Assembly: GCA_038502055.1 (NCBI GenBank)
Contig: JAXRKN010000036.1
Location: 3,038,001-3,102,000 of the forward strand
Length of the DNA: 64,000 bases
Source of the DNA: Tanytarsus gracilentus
Taxonomy: Eukaryota > Arthropoda > Insecta > Diptera > Chironomidae
Direction of reading: 5' to 3'
A program made the translations under genes and the position numbers. Of the stretch, positions 36,646 through 49,288 are shown piece after piece (the first letter of the stretch is position 1; the number at the start of each line of letters is the position of its first letter). Below the pieces are notes generated by a model. The model made no database searches, was not told the origin of the DNA, and saw nothing but the letters and a program-made list of their open reading frames with translations.

Positions 36646-39253
36646 AATTGTAATTTGCTAAATTAATTTTAGGGTGTGTGCAGTGACCTAAAACAAAAAT
36701 AAGCTCGTCGAGATCAAAATAATTTCGACTAATTCGGATCACAGTTCCATTCACGCTATCAAGATTTATCCATTAAAATTAACCGCATGACATATAAATG
36801 TCACAAATTTACATCACCACCCAGTTCTCGCGAAATCATCATCGCGATGATCGCACATTTCATGTCATCAATGTCAACCATTATTGCATGTGTACGGATA
36901 ATTTTAATAATGATTAACGCGACATAAAATGGTTGAGGTGTGACAGCATGCGATAGATAGATGATATGAACTTCATATCTGTTCATTAACATCAGCTTCC
37001 ACATATTATTATTATTTTTATTATTGTTGTGTGGCTTAATCGAGCTCTCTCTTTTTTTATGAGCACACATAAAAAACTTTTTTGCAAATTTAATGATGAT
37101 GAAATGTTTCGTACATTAAAAATTTACATAAAATATCTTCTTTGTAATATTTGAAACAGTATGAAAGCTTCTAGAAGTGTTCTGATGATGAAAAGCTTTT
37201 TATAAAATGAAGTATCTTAATTAATTTGAAATTAGAGAAAGAGAAAGAGAAAAATGCTAGCTAATTCATAATTTCCCTCTTGAATATCTTCTTAATTTTT
37301 TATTGTAAAGCTTTTTTCAAGGGTTTGGTTTAAGAGCCTTTAAAAATAAATCATTTTCAATTTTTTTGAAATTCAAATGAGAAAGTTTTTCCATCATGAG
37401 TTGCGCATACCTTGAAAAAAAATTCATTGCCATTCAGATTTTAAACATGTTTAATATTCATTCTTTTTAATTAGAATTTTTTACATCGCATCCCTTGAGC
37501 ATCTCATATTATCTTTACAATGAGTAAATGTTTCCTTTTTCTCATCCGGCAGCTTGAAGCATAAAAGAAGAGCTTTTTAAGAGAACTTGAGCTGCAATCA
37601 GAGTTAAAAGCGAAGGACAATGATGGCTAATCAAAAAAGATGAGACTTGTTTTGTAATTAAGACATTTTAAATTATGCTCGCATAAGAAGAAAATGCTAA
37701 TTAATGCTCGACAATGGCAGAATTTTAATTTAAACTCCCTCGAGGATATTCTTTGATTTCTAATTAATTCCTTTGGCAATGACGCTGTTTTTGTAATGCA
37801 GCATGATTTTCTTTTTTCTTCTAATCAATTTAATTTTTTCTTCTTATTTTTCCGCCCGCTTTCTCAAAAATATGTGCTGGTATAAAAAAAGGACAAGAAA
37901 ACTCCTAATTACGTTACATGAAACTTAATTAAATTGTTTCTCGCTTTCTTCCTCTCTTTCTCTATTATTTTATCTCATTGCCTGCATCATGAGCGCAAAA
38001 TTTAAACCATAGCGACATGAGACTGTCCCCTCACATCTTAAATTTTCATTTTCTTTCCACCTTCAAGCTGAAGCAATTAGGAAATTCTTTAAATTAAGAT
38101 TGATCATCATGAGATGCCACAAGCCGAAATTTTTATAAATCAAATCAAAAATTAGATGCCAGATGTTCAACAACTTGTGCTTTATTCTCATAATTCAAGC
38201 ACCATCGCCCACCCCTCATTTCATATTGAATAAAGCAATCATTTTAAGACATACTTAATGGCCGAAGTTTTCATACTCATAAAGTTTCAAAAAGATTGAT
38301 CGACGTGCCGCCCTCATCATCATCATTTCAAATCATCGTCGTGAGGGGAAGAAAATAAAAACTTTTCTGCACTTTTTGATTTAAAGCGTGGTGAAAAAAA
38401 TTCACTTGGAAAAAAAATTAAGTGTTAAATTTTTTTTATAGATTTAAATTTAAATCATTTTAAAAATTAAGAGAAACTTTAATGCATTTCTCTCGTATGT
38501 TTTCTTATGAAAATTTATGACCTAAATTACGTTGCAAAACTTTCCTCCTCCATCATGAGAAGAAAAATCAAGCGCGAGAGATCACAGTGTGAGAGAATAT
38601 AAAACGATCTAAGTTTAATGAGACGGACAGATTGAAATTATTACGAGGAGAAGAGAATGAACAATTTTTCTTACACCATGAAACGCTACAAAACGAGCGA
38701 AAGATTTTCTAGAGCATAATTTATGCGATTTTTATGTGTTTCACTGTAATTGGAGCAATGAAAGCCAGCTGATGACAATTTATGATGAATTTCCATACTT
38801 CATCTTCATCTTTGCTGGAGCATCATGCTTTCTTATTCTCGACCTCGCCATCGCACGAATTGAATCTGAAACGATTTTACGATTTTTGCTGCGTTACTTA
38901 AAGCTCTATCAGTTTGAAAATGCGAGACTAATGCAGAGCGAAATTTATGAGCTTCAAAGAGTCGCTATCGGAAGGATATGACAAAGCGATATGGACTCGT
39001 AAAAATCTGTGTGAAAAAGCTTTTTCCATAAAAATTGCGAACGAGAAATTTTGCAACGAAGCGTTAAGCACAGCATTTCTGTCGACAAATGCGGAATGTG
39101 TTTATATGGCGAAGGACACATACACATTGTTTATTTCTGCTCCATTATTTTCCTTTGTGTTTGTGTGTTTTCTTGCTTCTTTGGTTTAGTGTCAAAATAA
39201 GTTTATATTGGGAAAAATGTAAAAATATTTTGGGATTTAATAAAGTTTTCTTG

Positions 39254-39385
39254 AGGGTCGTTTGAAAATTACGTCACGCTTGAAGGGATTTTTAAAATTT
39301 TTGTAGTGAAATTTATTTGACAAAGAATTTAAATTTAAAAAATTGGGTTACAAAACTGCGTTACGAAATTTACGAACATTTCTTT
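39254..39385. mobile_element. MITE-like element, copy 3 (degenerate right end)
   Basis: Left end AGGGTCGTTTGAAAATTACG, continuing TCACGC, matches the termini at 185 and 30356. The inverse end (GCGTTACGAAATTTACGAACATTTCTT) is recognisable but has lost the terminal CCC. Interior AT-rich and non-coding. Confidence 0.65.
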
Positions 39386-40100
39386 AAGTGATAGAGAAAA
39401 ATTAATTTTTTAATTAAAAATGTTTGAAAACCAGCAAAAGTAATTTTTTGCATCATCAATTAAATTTAACAAGATCATGTTCGTGTAATTTTAGTAAGTT
39501 TTATTTCCATGCTTCAATTTTTCATCGCTAATAAATTACCAAATATTTTTATATGAAATTTTCTTCATATTCCTTCAAGTCATTTCTCAAAAGCTCCACT
39601 TTTCACTTTATCACAAGCGTGAAAAATTTTTCATCTCCCCCTTCTATATCATGAGCAATTGAAACATGAGTCGGAAGCAGTAAGAAGACAAATCAAAATG
39701 CCTTTCACTCGCAATATAGAGGGAAAAATAAACACGAGAAAAGTGATTTATTTGTCGCTCTTCATGCTTGTCTTGCGCTTAATATCAATTGATTTATTTG
39801 TCTTCCACGCAAAATGAACGCTTTTTTATTCTGTTTGTTTTCAAAAGCCTGCGACACACAAACATGGACTCTTTTGTGCGCCGATTTTTCATTATAATGA
39901 ATGCTCATTGTGATTTTTTGCTTTCGCTGAATGCTTCGAAAAATTCTAAACAATTTATGAAATTGAAAAAGAAGAAGAAATTTTTAAAATTTGTCACCTA
40001 AATTTTCATTTTCCCTTGTTTCCCTACAAAATCCGTGGGAAGGCAAATTATTGATTTTTTGACTCATTTTTATTTTCCTTTTCCTGAAATTCCCTATATT

Positions 40101-40450
40101 TTTTCAACATTCATTTTTTTTTTTTTAAATAAGTTAATTTTCACCTTTCCTTCTTATATCATCTATTATAGGATAACACATTTTTTAATATTTTAAAATA
40201 ATGGATTTTTAATTTTATTTTTGTAATTATTTATCTTCATCTACATGAAACAAGCATTTTTATTTTAATACAAATAATCTTTATTTAAAAATTTTGAAGC
40301 AGACTCTCCATAACTTATGTGATAGTAATTTTTTATTTAAACAACCTGATTTTTTTATAAATAAAAAAAAAATAGAAATAATCTTTAAATTTTTTTTTAT
40401 AAAATTTAAATTATTTTATTAATTATATTTAAAAATTATATTTTCAAATT
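40101..40450. other. Extremely AT-rich block
   Basis: About 350 bp made almost only of A and T with long homopolymer runs (T10 and A8-type), clearly beyond the window average. Candidate DNA-unwinding or matrix-attachment sequence, or simply low-complexity drift. Confidence 0.5.
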
Positions 40451-42142
40451 GGTCATTTGCGGGCAATCCCAAATTTACATCCCACATACATTTCCCTCTT
40501 CATCATTGACCCATTTTTCCCTCAGATTTGTGGGAATGTCGGGGCAAAATGTCACAGAGTCCCTAAATGTATCTCGCTTAGCTTGGTCATTAAAGCTTAT
40601 CTGGAATTCCTTCAAGTGCTCGCTTAAATTTTATTTTTATACAATCAATAAAAATTAACAACTCAAAAGTTCAAAAAGTCTCTGAGCACTCTTTAATGCC
40701 AAATTGTAATCGTTCTATTGAATTTTTGCCTATTCACCATGCGGATATTCTTATCACGAAAGAAGTCATTTTCAGAGCTATATTTGACTTTCGTATATAC
40801 TGACAAATCCCAATAACGCTTCACCTTTCACGAACCATTATCGTTATCGGGAAAAAAGAGGAGGGAAGCCGATGGCGTAAAAAAGAGCTTAAGCTGAAAA
40901 GGTTATCGACAAACAAAAACCCTTTTCTTCATCATCGAATTCCTCCTTCAACAATTTCGCTTTCTCTTTCATCGGTGTCCATCATCGTCTCTCTATCGAG
41001 ATTAGAATCTTTCAAGTGAATTTTCATTTTTTTCTCTTTCATCTAAATCGAATTTGAAATTGAAAAATTTTCACGGAGTGAGATCTTGATAAATATTGAG
41101 AGATCTCCGTTTGATGAAGGATAACAACAAATTTCAATTTGAAACCAATATGAAACGATTTCATCCGGAGATTTATTGTGTTTTGCTTTGAATTTGTCAT
41201 AGAGTTGAAGAGAAGACGAAAATAAATTTAAGGACAGGAAAATGTTAAAATTTTGATTTATTTCTTTGATTTTTAATTTCGAGTTTACTGATTTTTTATA
41301 AAGGAATTAATTTTTTTAGTTCCACCACGTGGTTAAATGTTATTGATCTCCAAAATCTAAAAATCCTGCAATTACATTCCAAAGTATATTTGACAAGAGA
41401 GACAAAACCAATAACTGAAATGATATCGATTTTAAATTGTCATTTGATTTCATTTCCCAATGCTGCAATTTACAGAGATATGATCAAAGTTGTACAAATA
41501 AATAAAATTTTCCGATTTCCAGGTCAATTTTGACATTACATATGCTTCGAAAAATACACAATATTTCAATTTCACTCAATTCTATCGTGGGAAGAGTTTC
41601 GGACGAATGCATAAAGAGTGCCACTCATGCTCTGCTCATTTCTTGTTCCTAAAAGAATAAAAAAAATCGCATTCGATATACAAAGAAAATCTTTTCACTC
41701 ATTTTTTATTCAATGCTAAGGAGGAGAAATCTCAGAAGATTTAGAATGGCTCCATCATCAATTGAATGAGAAATCGATGGATGAATAAAAATAAATTTCA
41801 TGAAAATGCTCTTTAAAAGAGAACTCGAGAGAAAATTGCGGAAGCATTTCCATAGATAGAAAATTGATCATTTTCGGCACGTTTCACTTAAATGCTTTTA
41901 ACCCTATTTAATAGTATTTATGATGGATATTGAATTTAGTACTTACTGATGATAGCTCCTCAATTATTTGATTACATATTTGGAGATTTTCTTAATCTGA
42001 AAAGAGAGAGAAAGAAAACTGTTTAAATACTTGTGAAATGCTCGGTGGACATTTTAGTGGATTTTGCTTCAAATCTTTTCAAATTAGCAATAAAATCTTA
42101 ATTTTATTCAACACATCAATCTGTCACCCTCTCACATACACC

Positions 42143-43233
42143 TTTTTTTTTTTTAATCCGAAAATTTATTTATTGACTGTTTAAGCAAAGCTTGTGCACA
42201 GTTTTTTTTTGAAAAATAGAGAGAATAGTTTATAACGATTTTAACATAATGTTCTTTAAAAAAAATTTAAATTGCATATTTTATAAATTGAGTTTAGATT
42301 GAGTCCTCCTTTCTTCCATTCTGTCAAACAGCGAAGCAATCTCTTTAAACGCTTTTTCATTGTCTTCTTTTTTCTTTCTTATTCTGTCAACTTCATCAAC
42401 GAGTGTATCGATATCGTCGTTATTCTCAATCTGATAAAATTTGTTGTTGATATTGACCATAATCAAAGATTCAGGCGTATCATAAACGAAATCAAAATGA
42501 GAGGGAACATTATCGCGAGCGTTTTGGATGAGGATGGTGTTATATCTGGACAGCTTGTTTGCAATCTGGACCATTTTTCCACTGAGAGGGTGACTGTCTG
42601 GTATATTTGCGAGTTTTTTGACCAACAATGAATTGCCTTCCTTCTTAACTTTTCTGTATTTCCGCACTATTTCAGACTTTAGAATTTCTGATGAAAGTTT
42701 AACGACAATGTTGGCTGCTTTTTTATCATTCGTCTTTGTTGCAAATGCATTAAATTGTGTTTCGTTAATGTTTATCTCGAGTGTAGCGAAAACATTTTTG
42801 ATGATCGACTTCATCATGGCTTTATCATCAATTATTTCATATGGCAAATTTTTCATTATCAGACGATCATTTAATTTTTCTTGATCACGGTCAAAGGTCT
42901 TCTTTTAATTTTTTTCACATCGTTACTCATTTCTTCACAAACTGGTGATTCTCTCTCGGCAATCTTCTCTAAGTTTTCAACTTTTTTATCCAAAGATATT
43001 AATGACACGAAAATTGCTTCTTGTTTAGACTTCATGCATTTTACATCTTCCTGAATTTCATCAATTTTTGCAGATATCAACTCAACACTCTTCACTAATT
43101 TCATAAATACTTGCTCACTTATTGACCACGATTTGCTCTCAAGAATTGTTGTTGTTGCTGGAGACTCGACTTTTTTATTTGCGATTTCTGGTGAAGCTGC
43201 TTCATTGCTACTTTGTTTTTTACCTCTCGTCAT
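42143..43233 (-). pseudogene. Retroposed LINE-ORF1/FP-like gene with poly(A) tail, frameshifted
   Basis: Two minus-strand frames, 42871-43233 (120 aa) and 42281-42856 (191 aa, open upstream to about 42900), belong to one protein interrupted by a one-base shift near 42890-42905, within an A-rich stretch. The first part has a Lys/Ser-rich start, then a heptad-like coiled coil (about 45-95). The second begins RLIMKNLPYE and resembles the FP-type C-terminal domain of some insect non-LTR retrotransposon ORF1 proteins, ending in a second charged helix. Downstream on the minus strand an AATAAA (42165-42170) is followed after 10 bp by an A12 run (42143-42154), the mark of an inserted polyadenylated RNA. 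No reverse transcriptase lies nearby. I found no target-site duplication. Confidence is moderate for family, higher for retroposition. Confidence 0.6.
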
Positions 43234-44121
43234 TGCTTTAACGACTTATGAATTGAATTTTCTTTTATTTAACAACTAAACTATCTTCCAACTATTTTTA
43301 ATCTAATATTTTTTAAGATAATTAGAAAAATGCGTGTGTACTATTCTCTCTCAGAACTCTCTTTTTTACCTTACTATTAAACTCACAGAAAATCACGTCA
43401 TCAAACTTAAGGTGGCAATAATAATTTGCGATAATATCGCTATTAGAGTTCAGCCAATATCAATATGAGTCAGCCCCATAAAATTTTATCCTCATCACAT
43501 TTTGATTCGATTCAGCACAAGCAAATATGAAATCAAATTTTGAGACATCTACAGCATTTCTTGTCCTCATCGTCATAAAAATTCAAAAAAGGATGGATGT
43601 TTAAAAAGAATGCCTTTAAGGGTTTGAAAATAATTCCGTACAGTAACTATATTGCCACTTGTCACTGAGACAGCTTGAGGGGAAAAGGAGCAACATTATA
43701 GAGTTAATTTAATTTCATCATCACTGTTAGTGTCAGCCTTTATAAACGCCTTTTTTATGCGAAGTGAGCGCGAGAGAAATTTCTAAGAAGAAAATGTTTT
43801 TCAACACATTGGAAATTTCCAGTTGAGAAAATTTTCTCTATCGGCGGCACGTTTCGAGAGAGAATTTTTAGTCTCGTGACAAAAGCGGATAGTTGAAGTT
43901 GCAGAGATTTTGTGAAAATCAATAAATTTGATTATCTTAATATTTTTTTAAATTCATTCAGATTTTCATCCCTAAAAATTTTAATAAAATTTTAACTCTC
44001 AAAATTAACGGTCAAATTCAAACTTGCCGGTTGAAACGGTTTATCGAAGTTTTATTGTGAAGTGAAAAAAGATAACAAAAAAAATTGTTTTCTGGCAAAA
44101 AAGTCATTTAGTCACATTAAA
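43234..44121. other. Intergenic; SPTLC1 upstream region
   Basis: About 0.9 kb between the retroposed gene and the SPTLC1 start codon. No frame of note. The SPTLC1 promoter must lie in or overlap this stretch; I see no clear TATA box at the expected place, as is common for housekeeping genes. Confidence 0.5.
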
Positions 44122-45724
44122 ATGCATCAAGCTGAGACAACACCTTACATATTTACAATGCTCTATGAGATAATATTCGGGGTAAGTTGAAAAACCATTC
44201 CAAAAATGGTAAATAACAAAAATTAATAATTTTACAGGCGCCAGCTTATGTTTTATTTTTGGAAGTTTCATTACTGCTGCTTGTGATTTGGATAATCATT
44301 CATAAACAGTCTAATGGCGGTAAGAAGCTAACTGAAGAGGAGAAGGAAGAAATCATAAGAAATTGGAAGCCAGAACCGCTCGTTGCTGATGTAGAAGAAA
44401 ATCATCCAGCGCTAATCAATTCTCACATAATTGATGGCCCTGTTGGAAAGTTTATTAACGTTGATGGTATTAAGTGCTTAAATATGGCTACACATAATTA
44501 CTTGGGTCTCGAGGAGTTTCCAAAAATCAAGGAAAGTGCTATCAATTCAATTCACAAGTATGGCGTTGGATCTTGCGGCCCGAGAGGATTTTACGGCACT
44601 GTCGATGTGCACTTAGAACTAGAAGAACGATTAGCAAAATTTATGGATCAGGAAGAGGCAGTTTTGTACTCATATGCCTTCTCAACTATCGCTAGCGCCA
44701 TTCCAGCGTACTCAAAACGAACTGATTTGATTTTTGCGTGAGTTTAAGTAATACACGAAAAAAGTTTGTGCTTTAAAAAATATTTTATATCTTTAAATAT
44801 AGTGATGAGCGTGTAAATTTTGCCATCCAAAAGGGCATTGACGCCTCGCGCAGCCGAGTTGTATATTTCAAGCACAATGACATGCGAGACTTGGAGAAGA
44901 AGCTAATTGAACAGCAGCAAATGGATTTAAAAAATCCCAAAAAAGCAGCAAAGACACGTCGCTTTCTCATTGCGGAAGGAATTTACATGAACACTGGCGA
45001 AATGTGTCCATTGCGAGAGCTTGTTGAATTGAGAGCAAAATACAAGCTCCGATTAATTCTCGATGAATCCATTTCATTCGGTACGCTAGGAAAGCATGGA
45101 CATGGATTATTGGAGCTTCTCTGTGTTGACAAAAAGGAAGTCGATTTAATCTCGGCATCGCTTGAAAATGCTGTCGAGTCTATAGGAGGATTTTGTGTTG
45201 GAACACATTTCATTGTTGAACATCAGCGATTATCAGGCTTGGGCTATTGCTTTTCCGCATCGCAGCCGCCTCTTCTCACACAAGCCGCTATCACGGCTCT
45301 CGATGTTTTCGAAAACGAGACGAAAATCTTTGAACAACTCAATGACGTCGCTACGAAGGTTGAAGAAAAATTTAATTGCTTTTCAAAGTTGGATTTGAGA
45401 GGTCATCCACTTTCGCCCGTTAAGCATCTTTACTTAAAAGATGACGAGGATTCCGAGAAGAGCGAAAAAATTCTGCGGAAAATTTCAGAAGAAGTAAGAA
45501 ACTTTTAAAAAAAAGCTTTTATGTCAAATTTTTATTATTTATTTTTTTCACAGTGCATTAAGCAAGGCCTTGCTGTAGTCGTTGCCGAGTATTTGCCAGT
45601 GGAAAAGTTCAAGCCAAAAAGAAGCATTCGAATAACAGTCAATCGACTCTTTACCAATAGTGACATTGAAATCGCTTATCGAACCCTCGAAAATGTTTCC
45701 AAAAATATTTGCAGCCAAATTTAA
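44122..45724 (+). CDS. SPTLC1: Serine palmitoyltransferase subunit 1
   Basis: Four exons, 44122-44181, 44238-44737, 44803-45493 and 45554-45724, give 473 residues, the same length as human SPTLC1. The heterodimer with SPTLC2 condenses serine and palmitoyl-CoA in the ER membrane, the first step of sphingolipid synthesis. Seen here: an N-terminal membrane helix (about 24-42), the motif KEEIIRNWKPEPLV, GVGSCGPRGFYGT with Cys133 at the same number as in human, AFSTIASAIPAYSKR, and QRLSGLGYCFSAS. As expected for subunit 1, the segment LISASLENAVESIGG lacks the PLP-binding lysine found in subunit 2. A poly(A) signal AATAAA is at 45869-45874. The gene is convergent with the branching enzyme, whose coding end is about 495 bp away. 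Confidence 0.97.
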
Positions 45725-46218
45725 CTTTAATTATTTAGTTTATGACGCTAGATTTTAATATATGACGCAACAATTCCCATCACGATAATGTTAAGCTAAA
45801 AATAGTTTTTTTTTATCAATCTCAGTTTAATTCCAGTCATAGCCAATTATGCTAAACTTAAAAGACACAATAAAATTTCCCGCTTTCATAAAATTACCAA
45901 AATTAATTTAATTCCGAAAACAGAAAGTCCTTGATATAAGAGAAATTAATGCCTAAAGCTTCTCCACACACACCCAAAATCCCACCAGTGATAATTTCAT
46001 CAATTATCGCTCAAAAAAAGTTCATGCATTTACAATTGACCAATAATTGAACCGAAAATTTTTATTTCATTTTTTTATCAATATAAAAATCTTTAATTAA
46101 CAGCAATTAAAAATTCCATTGACAACTATAACAGAAAAAAGTGTACATAAAAAGTGATGACAGTGCTTGATAACTACGATTATTATTTGCATGATGAATG
46201 AGAGTTGATATTGCACAC

Positions 46219-49200
46219 TTATTCAGCCCTGGCAAAAACAAATGCCGTACGTGATGGGATATAGACGCACATGTGATTACGTCTTCCGGCATAGCCTTCG
46301 GGGAAAGTGTGGTGAATTGTTTTTGAATCGACACGATTAAAGCCACCAAACTCGGGAGCGTCCGAGTTGAGAATGATTTTGTACTTTCCGGGAATTTCGA
46401 CACCTAGAGAGATTTTAAAATTCAATTAGGAACTTTCTAGGGATTTAAATTTTAATCACTTTTATGACTTACCAACTTTGTAATCAGTAAAGCTCTTCGA
46501 GTTGTGAAAATTGAAAACAAAAACGAGCCCACATCTGTCGAATGCAATGACCTTATCGTCTTGATGCTTCCATGACACAAACCCTGCTTCATTGTGAGCC
46601 AACCATCCGTACTTTTCCTCTGCGAAATTCATGGCACGATCCCAATTGCTGAGGAATTTGTACTTCAATAATTCATTATCGACCAGACTCCATTGACGGC
46701 GACAGTAATGGTATGACTCTCCGTTACCAATGCGTGGAAAATCTAGCCATTCGGGATGACCGAATTCATTGCCCATGAAATTAAGATACGCCTCGCCACC
46801 GAGACCGTTTGTGAGCAGACGAATGAGCTTGTGCAGTGCAATGCCACGATCAATAATCAGCGATGGGTCCGAAATCGTTGACATGTGAGAATACATCTCT
46901 TTATCCATCAACCAGAATGCGAGTGTCTTATCGCCGACCAGTGCTTGGTCATGTGACTCAGCATAGGCAACAGTTTTCTCCTTCCAACGGCGGTTAGTCA
47001 ATGTATGCACAATATTTGCAATGTCCCAATCTTCATCGCTCTGCTCTTTGAGCGTTTTTATCCACTTATCCGGAATGGCCATGCCGAGACGATAATCGAA
47101 GCCTGCACCGCCTTCTTCAAATTTTCGACACAAGCTCGGCATTCCACTCACGTCTTCGGCAATCGTAATGATATTTGCGTCCAAGTCATGAAGGAACTTG
47201 TTGGCCAACGAAAGATACACGAACGAATCCGTATCAACATTCAAACCGAAATATTCGTCGTAATGGCCACTAAAACCCTCACCAATGCCATGGGAATGAT
47301 AGAGCTGGATTTCGTTAAATTTTACGTTAAAAGTCAAACTTCAAAAACAATAAAAAAAACTCACCATAGATGTGACGCCATCGAATCGGTATCCGTCAAA
47401 CTGATATTCATCGTGCCACCAGCGCAAATTGCTGACCAAAAATCGCATCACCTCAAATTCCTTGTAATTGAAGAGACGAGAATCCCACAAGGTGTGCTCT
47501 CCGCGAGGGCCATCATGGAAAAATCCCGCATTTGTGCCATCAAATTGATTTAATCCGTCGGTGACATTTTTGCTGGCATGCGAGTGGACAACGTCAAGCA
47601 TAACGAAGAGGCCATGCTTGTGTGCGATATCAATCATATATTTCAAGTCATCCGGGGTGCCGAAGCGAGACGAAGCGGCAAAGAAGCTTGTAACCTGATA
47701 GCCAAAGGAGGCATAGTAGGCGTGCTCCATAATTGCCATGACTTGAATCACATTATAACCTTGACGCACGATCCTTGGAATAACGTTGTCAGCGAAGTTC
47801 CTGTACGAGCCGACCTCATAATTTTCGGTCGCAATGCCAACGTGACACTCATAAATGCGTAAGGAACGTGGCGACTTCGGGCGCTTGTGACGGAAATGAT
47901 ATTTAGTGTGCCCGGGCGGATGCCAAATGTACTGCTTGTAATTCGTTCCTTGATTGGCCTCTTTCGGCGGCTGAACGACATATGTGGCCCAAGGCGAAAG
48001 GCGATCCACAAGCTCTCCGTTCTGTTTACGCACAATAATCTTCACTTCCGACATATGGTGAATTGGACTTGTGCCATCATCGCGTGGCGGCATTTTCAAT
48101 TCCCACTTGCCAAATGGAAGCTTCGTAAATGGATGTGATAACCACTGCCAGTTATCTAAATATAGTTTTTAGTCGATTATTTTATGGACTTTTGAGGTTG
48201 CATAAAAAAACATTTATTCGAGTGTATTTTAAATTTAACTCACTGAAATCTCCCGTCAAGTACAATTCCTGAGCGCCAGGCGCCCACTCACGTGCAATAA
48301 CAGAATTATCATGCTGGATGTGTACTCCATAGTACTTGTAACCTTGTGAGAAATTATCTAATCCACCCTCAGACTCATCGATGCACTTCATCCAATCCTT
48401 CACAACATTATTTCTATTGTGGAACGAGGAATAAAAATGTTATGCAATTGAATGAATTATCAAGTCAATAGCGATGATGATAACGAGTAAGAAGAAATTG
48501 AAGCATAGGAATTATTTTTTATGCATATTTAAAAGAGGAGTGAGTACATTTTAATAGGGACTTTTATAATTAAAGATTTTAAAACACTTTTAAGAATTAC
48601 TGAATTTTAAAAATTATTTTTGGACACCCTCATGCCTCTTTTTTGCTTTGTTGATGAAAAACAACACACACGTGATTGATCTTTCGGTCAACATTAATTA
48701 TAAGCACTTTACAATCTCTTCACACATGATGATAATATGAAAAGAATCTACGAGAAAAAGTGTGTCTCCGTATGACATAACAACACAGCTGATTATCACG
48801 TTTAAAAAGTGTGCTATTGACCATTAAAACTTTTCGCAGCTTGATAATGAATTTTTCGCTCGAAAAAAAAATATATTATATTTTTGGGGCTGGCAACATT
48901 TTCCGATGCAACATTTTAGTCAACAAGATCGAGGCGAACGAAATTAATTTTAGAAAAAAGAACATCGAGAAAAGAATAAAAAGTAGAGAGTCACGATATG
49001 AATAAATGGACGATGAATTTTTCTATTTTGAGGATTTTTTGCGCTCTCATCGCCTCCACTTTCAATTCCATTTTGATCATCATCGCGACTGCTTGGTTGC
49101 AATAATTAATGAAATAATCTTTCGATTGTGATTTTTTATCATTTTTGCAAGTTCAAGGTTAAGAAATTTCTAGACGCATGGTTATCTCACCTTCGGCGAA

Positions 49201-49288
49201 TTTCTCCCTCATACGGATTGAGGTATGGATCATCGACAAATAATTGATTAATTTTGTCGACTTTCTCAACACTCTTTGTCTTCGGCAT
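46219..49288 (-). CDS. GBE1: 1,4-alpha-glucan (glycogen) branching enzyme
   Basis: Five exons with matching phases: 49191-49288, 48244-48413, 47365-48155, 46473-47304 and 46219-46403. They give 691 residues (human 702). The enzyme cuts alpha-1,4 chains and re-attaches them as alpha-1,6 branches of glycogen in the cytosol (GH13 family). Order: short N terminus (MPKTKSVEKV…), CBM48-like domain with WAPGAQELYLTGDF, GH13 barrel, and C-terminal beta domain ending VYIPSRTAFVFARAE. Catalytic residues are present: Asp348 in RFDGVTSM (nucleophile), Glu403 in TIAEDVSG (acid/base) and Asp472 in AESHDQAL. AHA-type loops such as FMGNEFGHPEWLDFPR are conserved. AATAAA on the minus strand is at 46061-46066. 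Nothing suggests loss of function. Confidence 0.97.

Larger units (their letters stand above)
36646..42142. other. Gene-poor region
   Basis: No supportable gene. Frames at 36801-37070, 38736-39189, 39762-40001 and 40449-40658 are short, overlap each other in different frames or on the opposite strand, and have no recognisable domain. The region holds a MITE-like element (about 39254-39385) and a block of extreme AT content (about 40101-40450). Confidence 0.55.

Noticed and set aside
42890..42905. Programmed frameshift in the ORF1-like gene
   Set aside because: The A7 run is not in the frame needed for a canonical slippery heptamer, and the other frame has a stop just upstream of the A4 run, so a plain one-base deletion is simpler.
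47005..48138. Plus-strand ORFs of up to 182 residues opposite the branching enzyme
   Set aside because: Antisense shadows of well-supported GBE1 exons.
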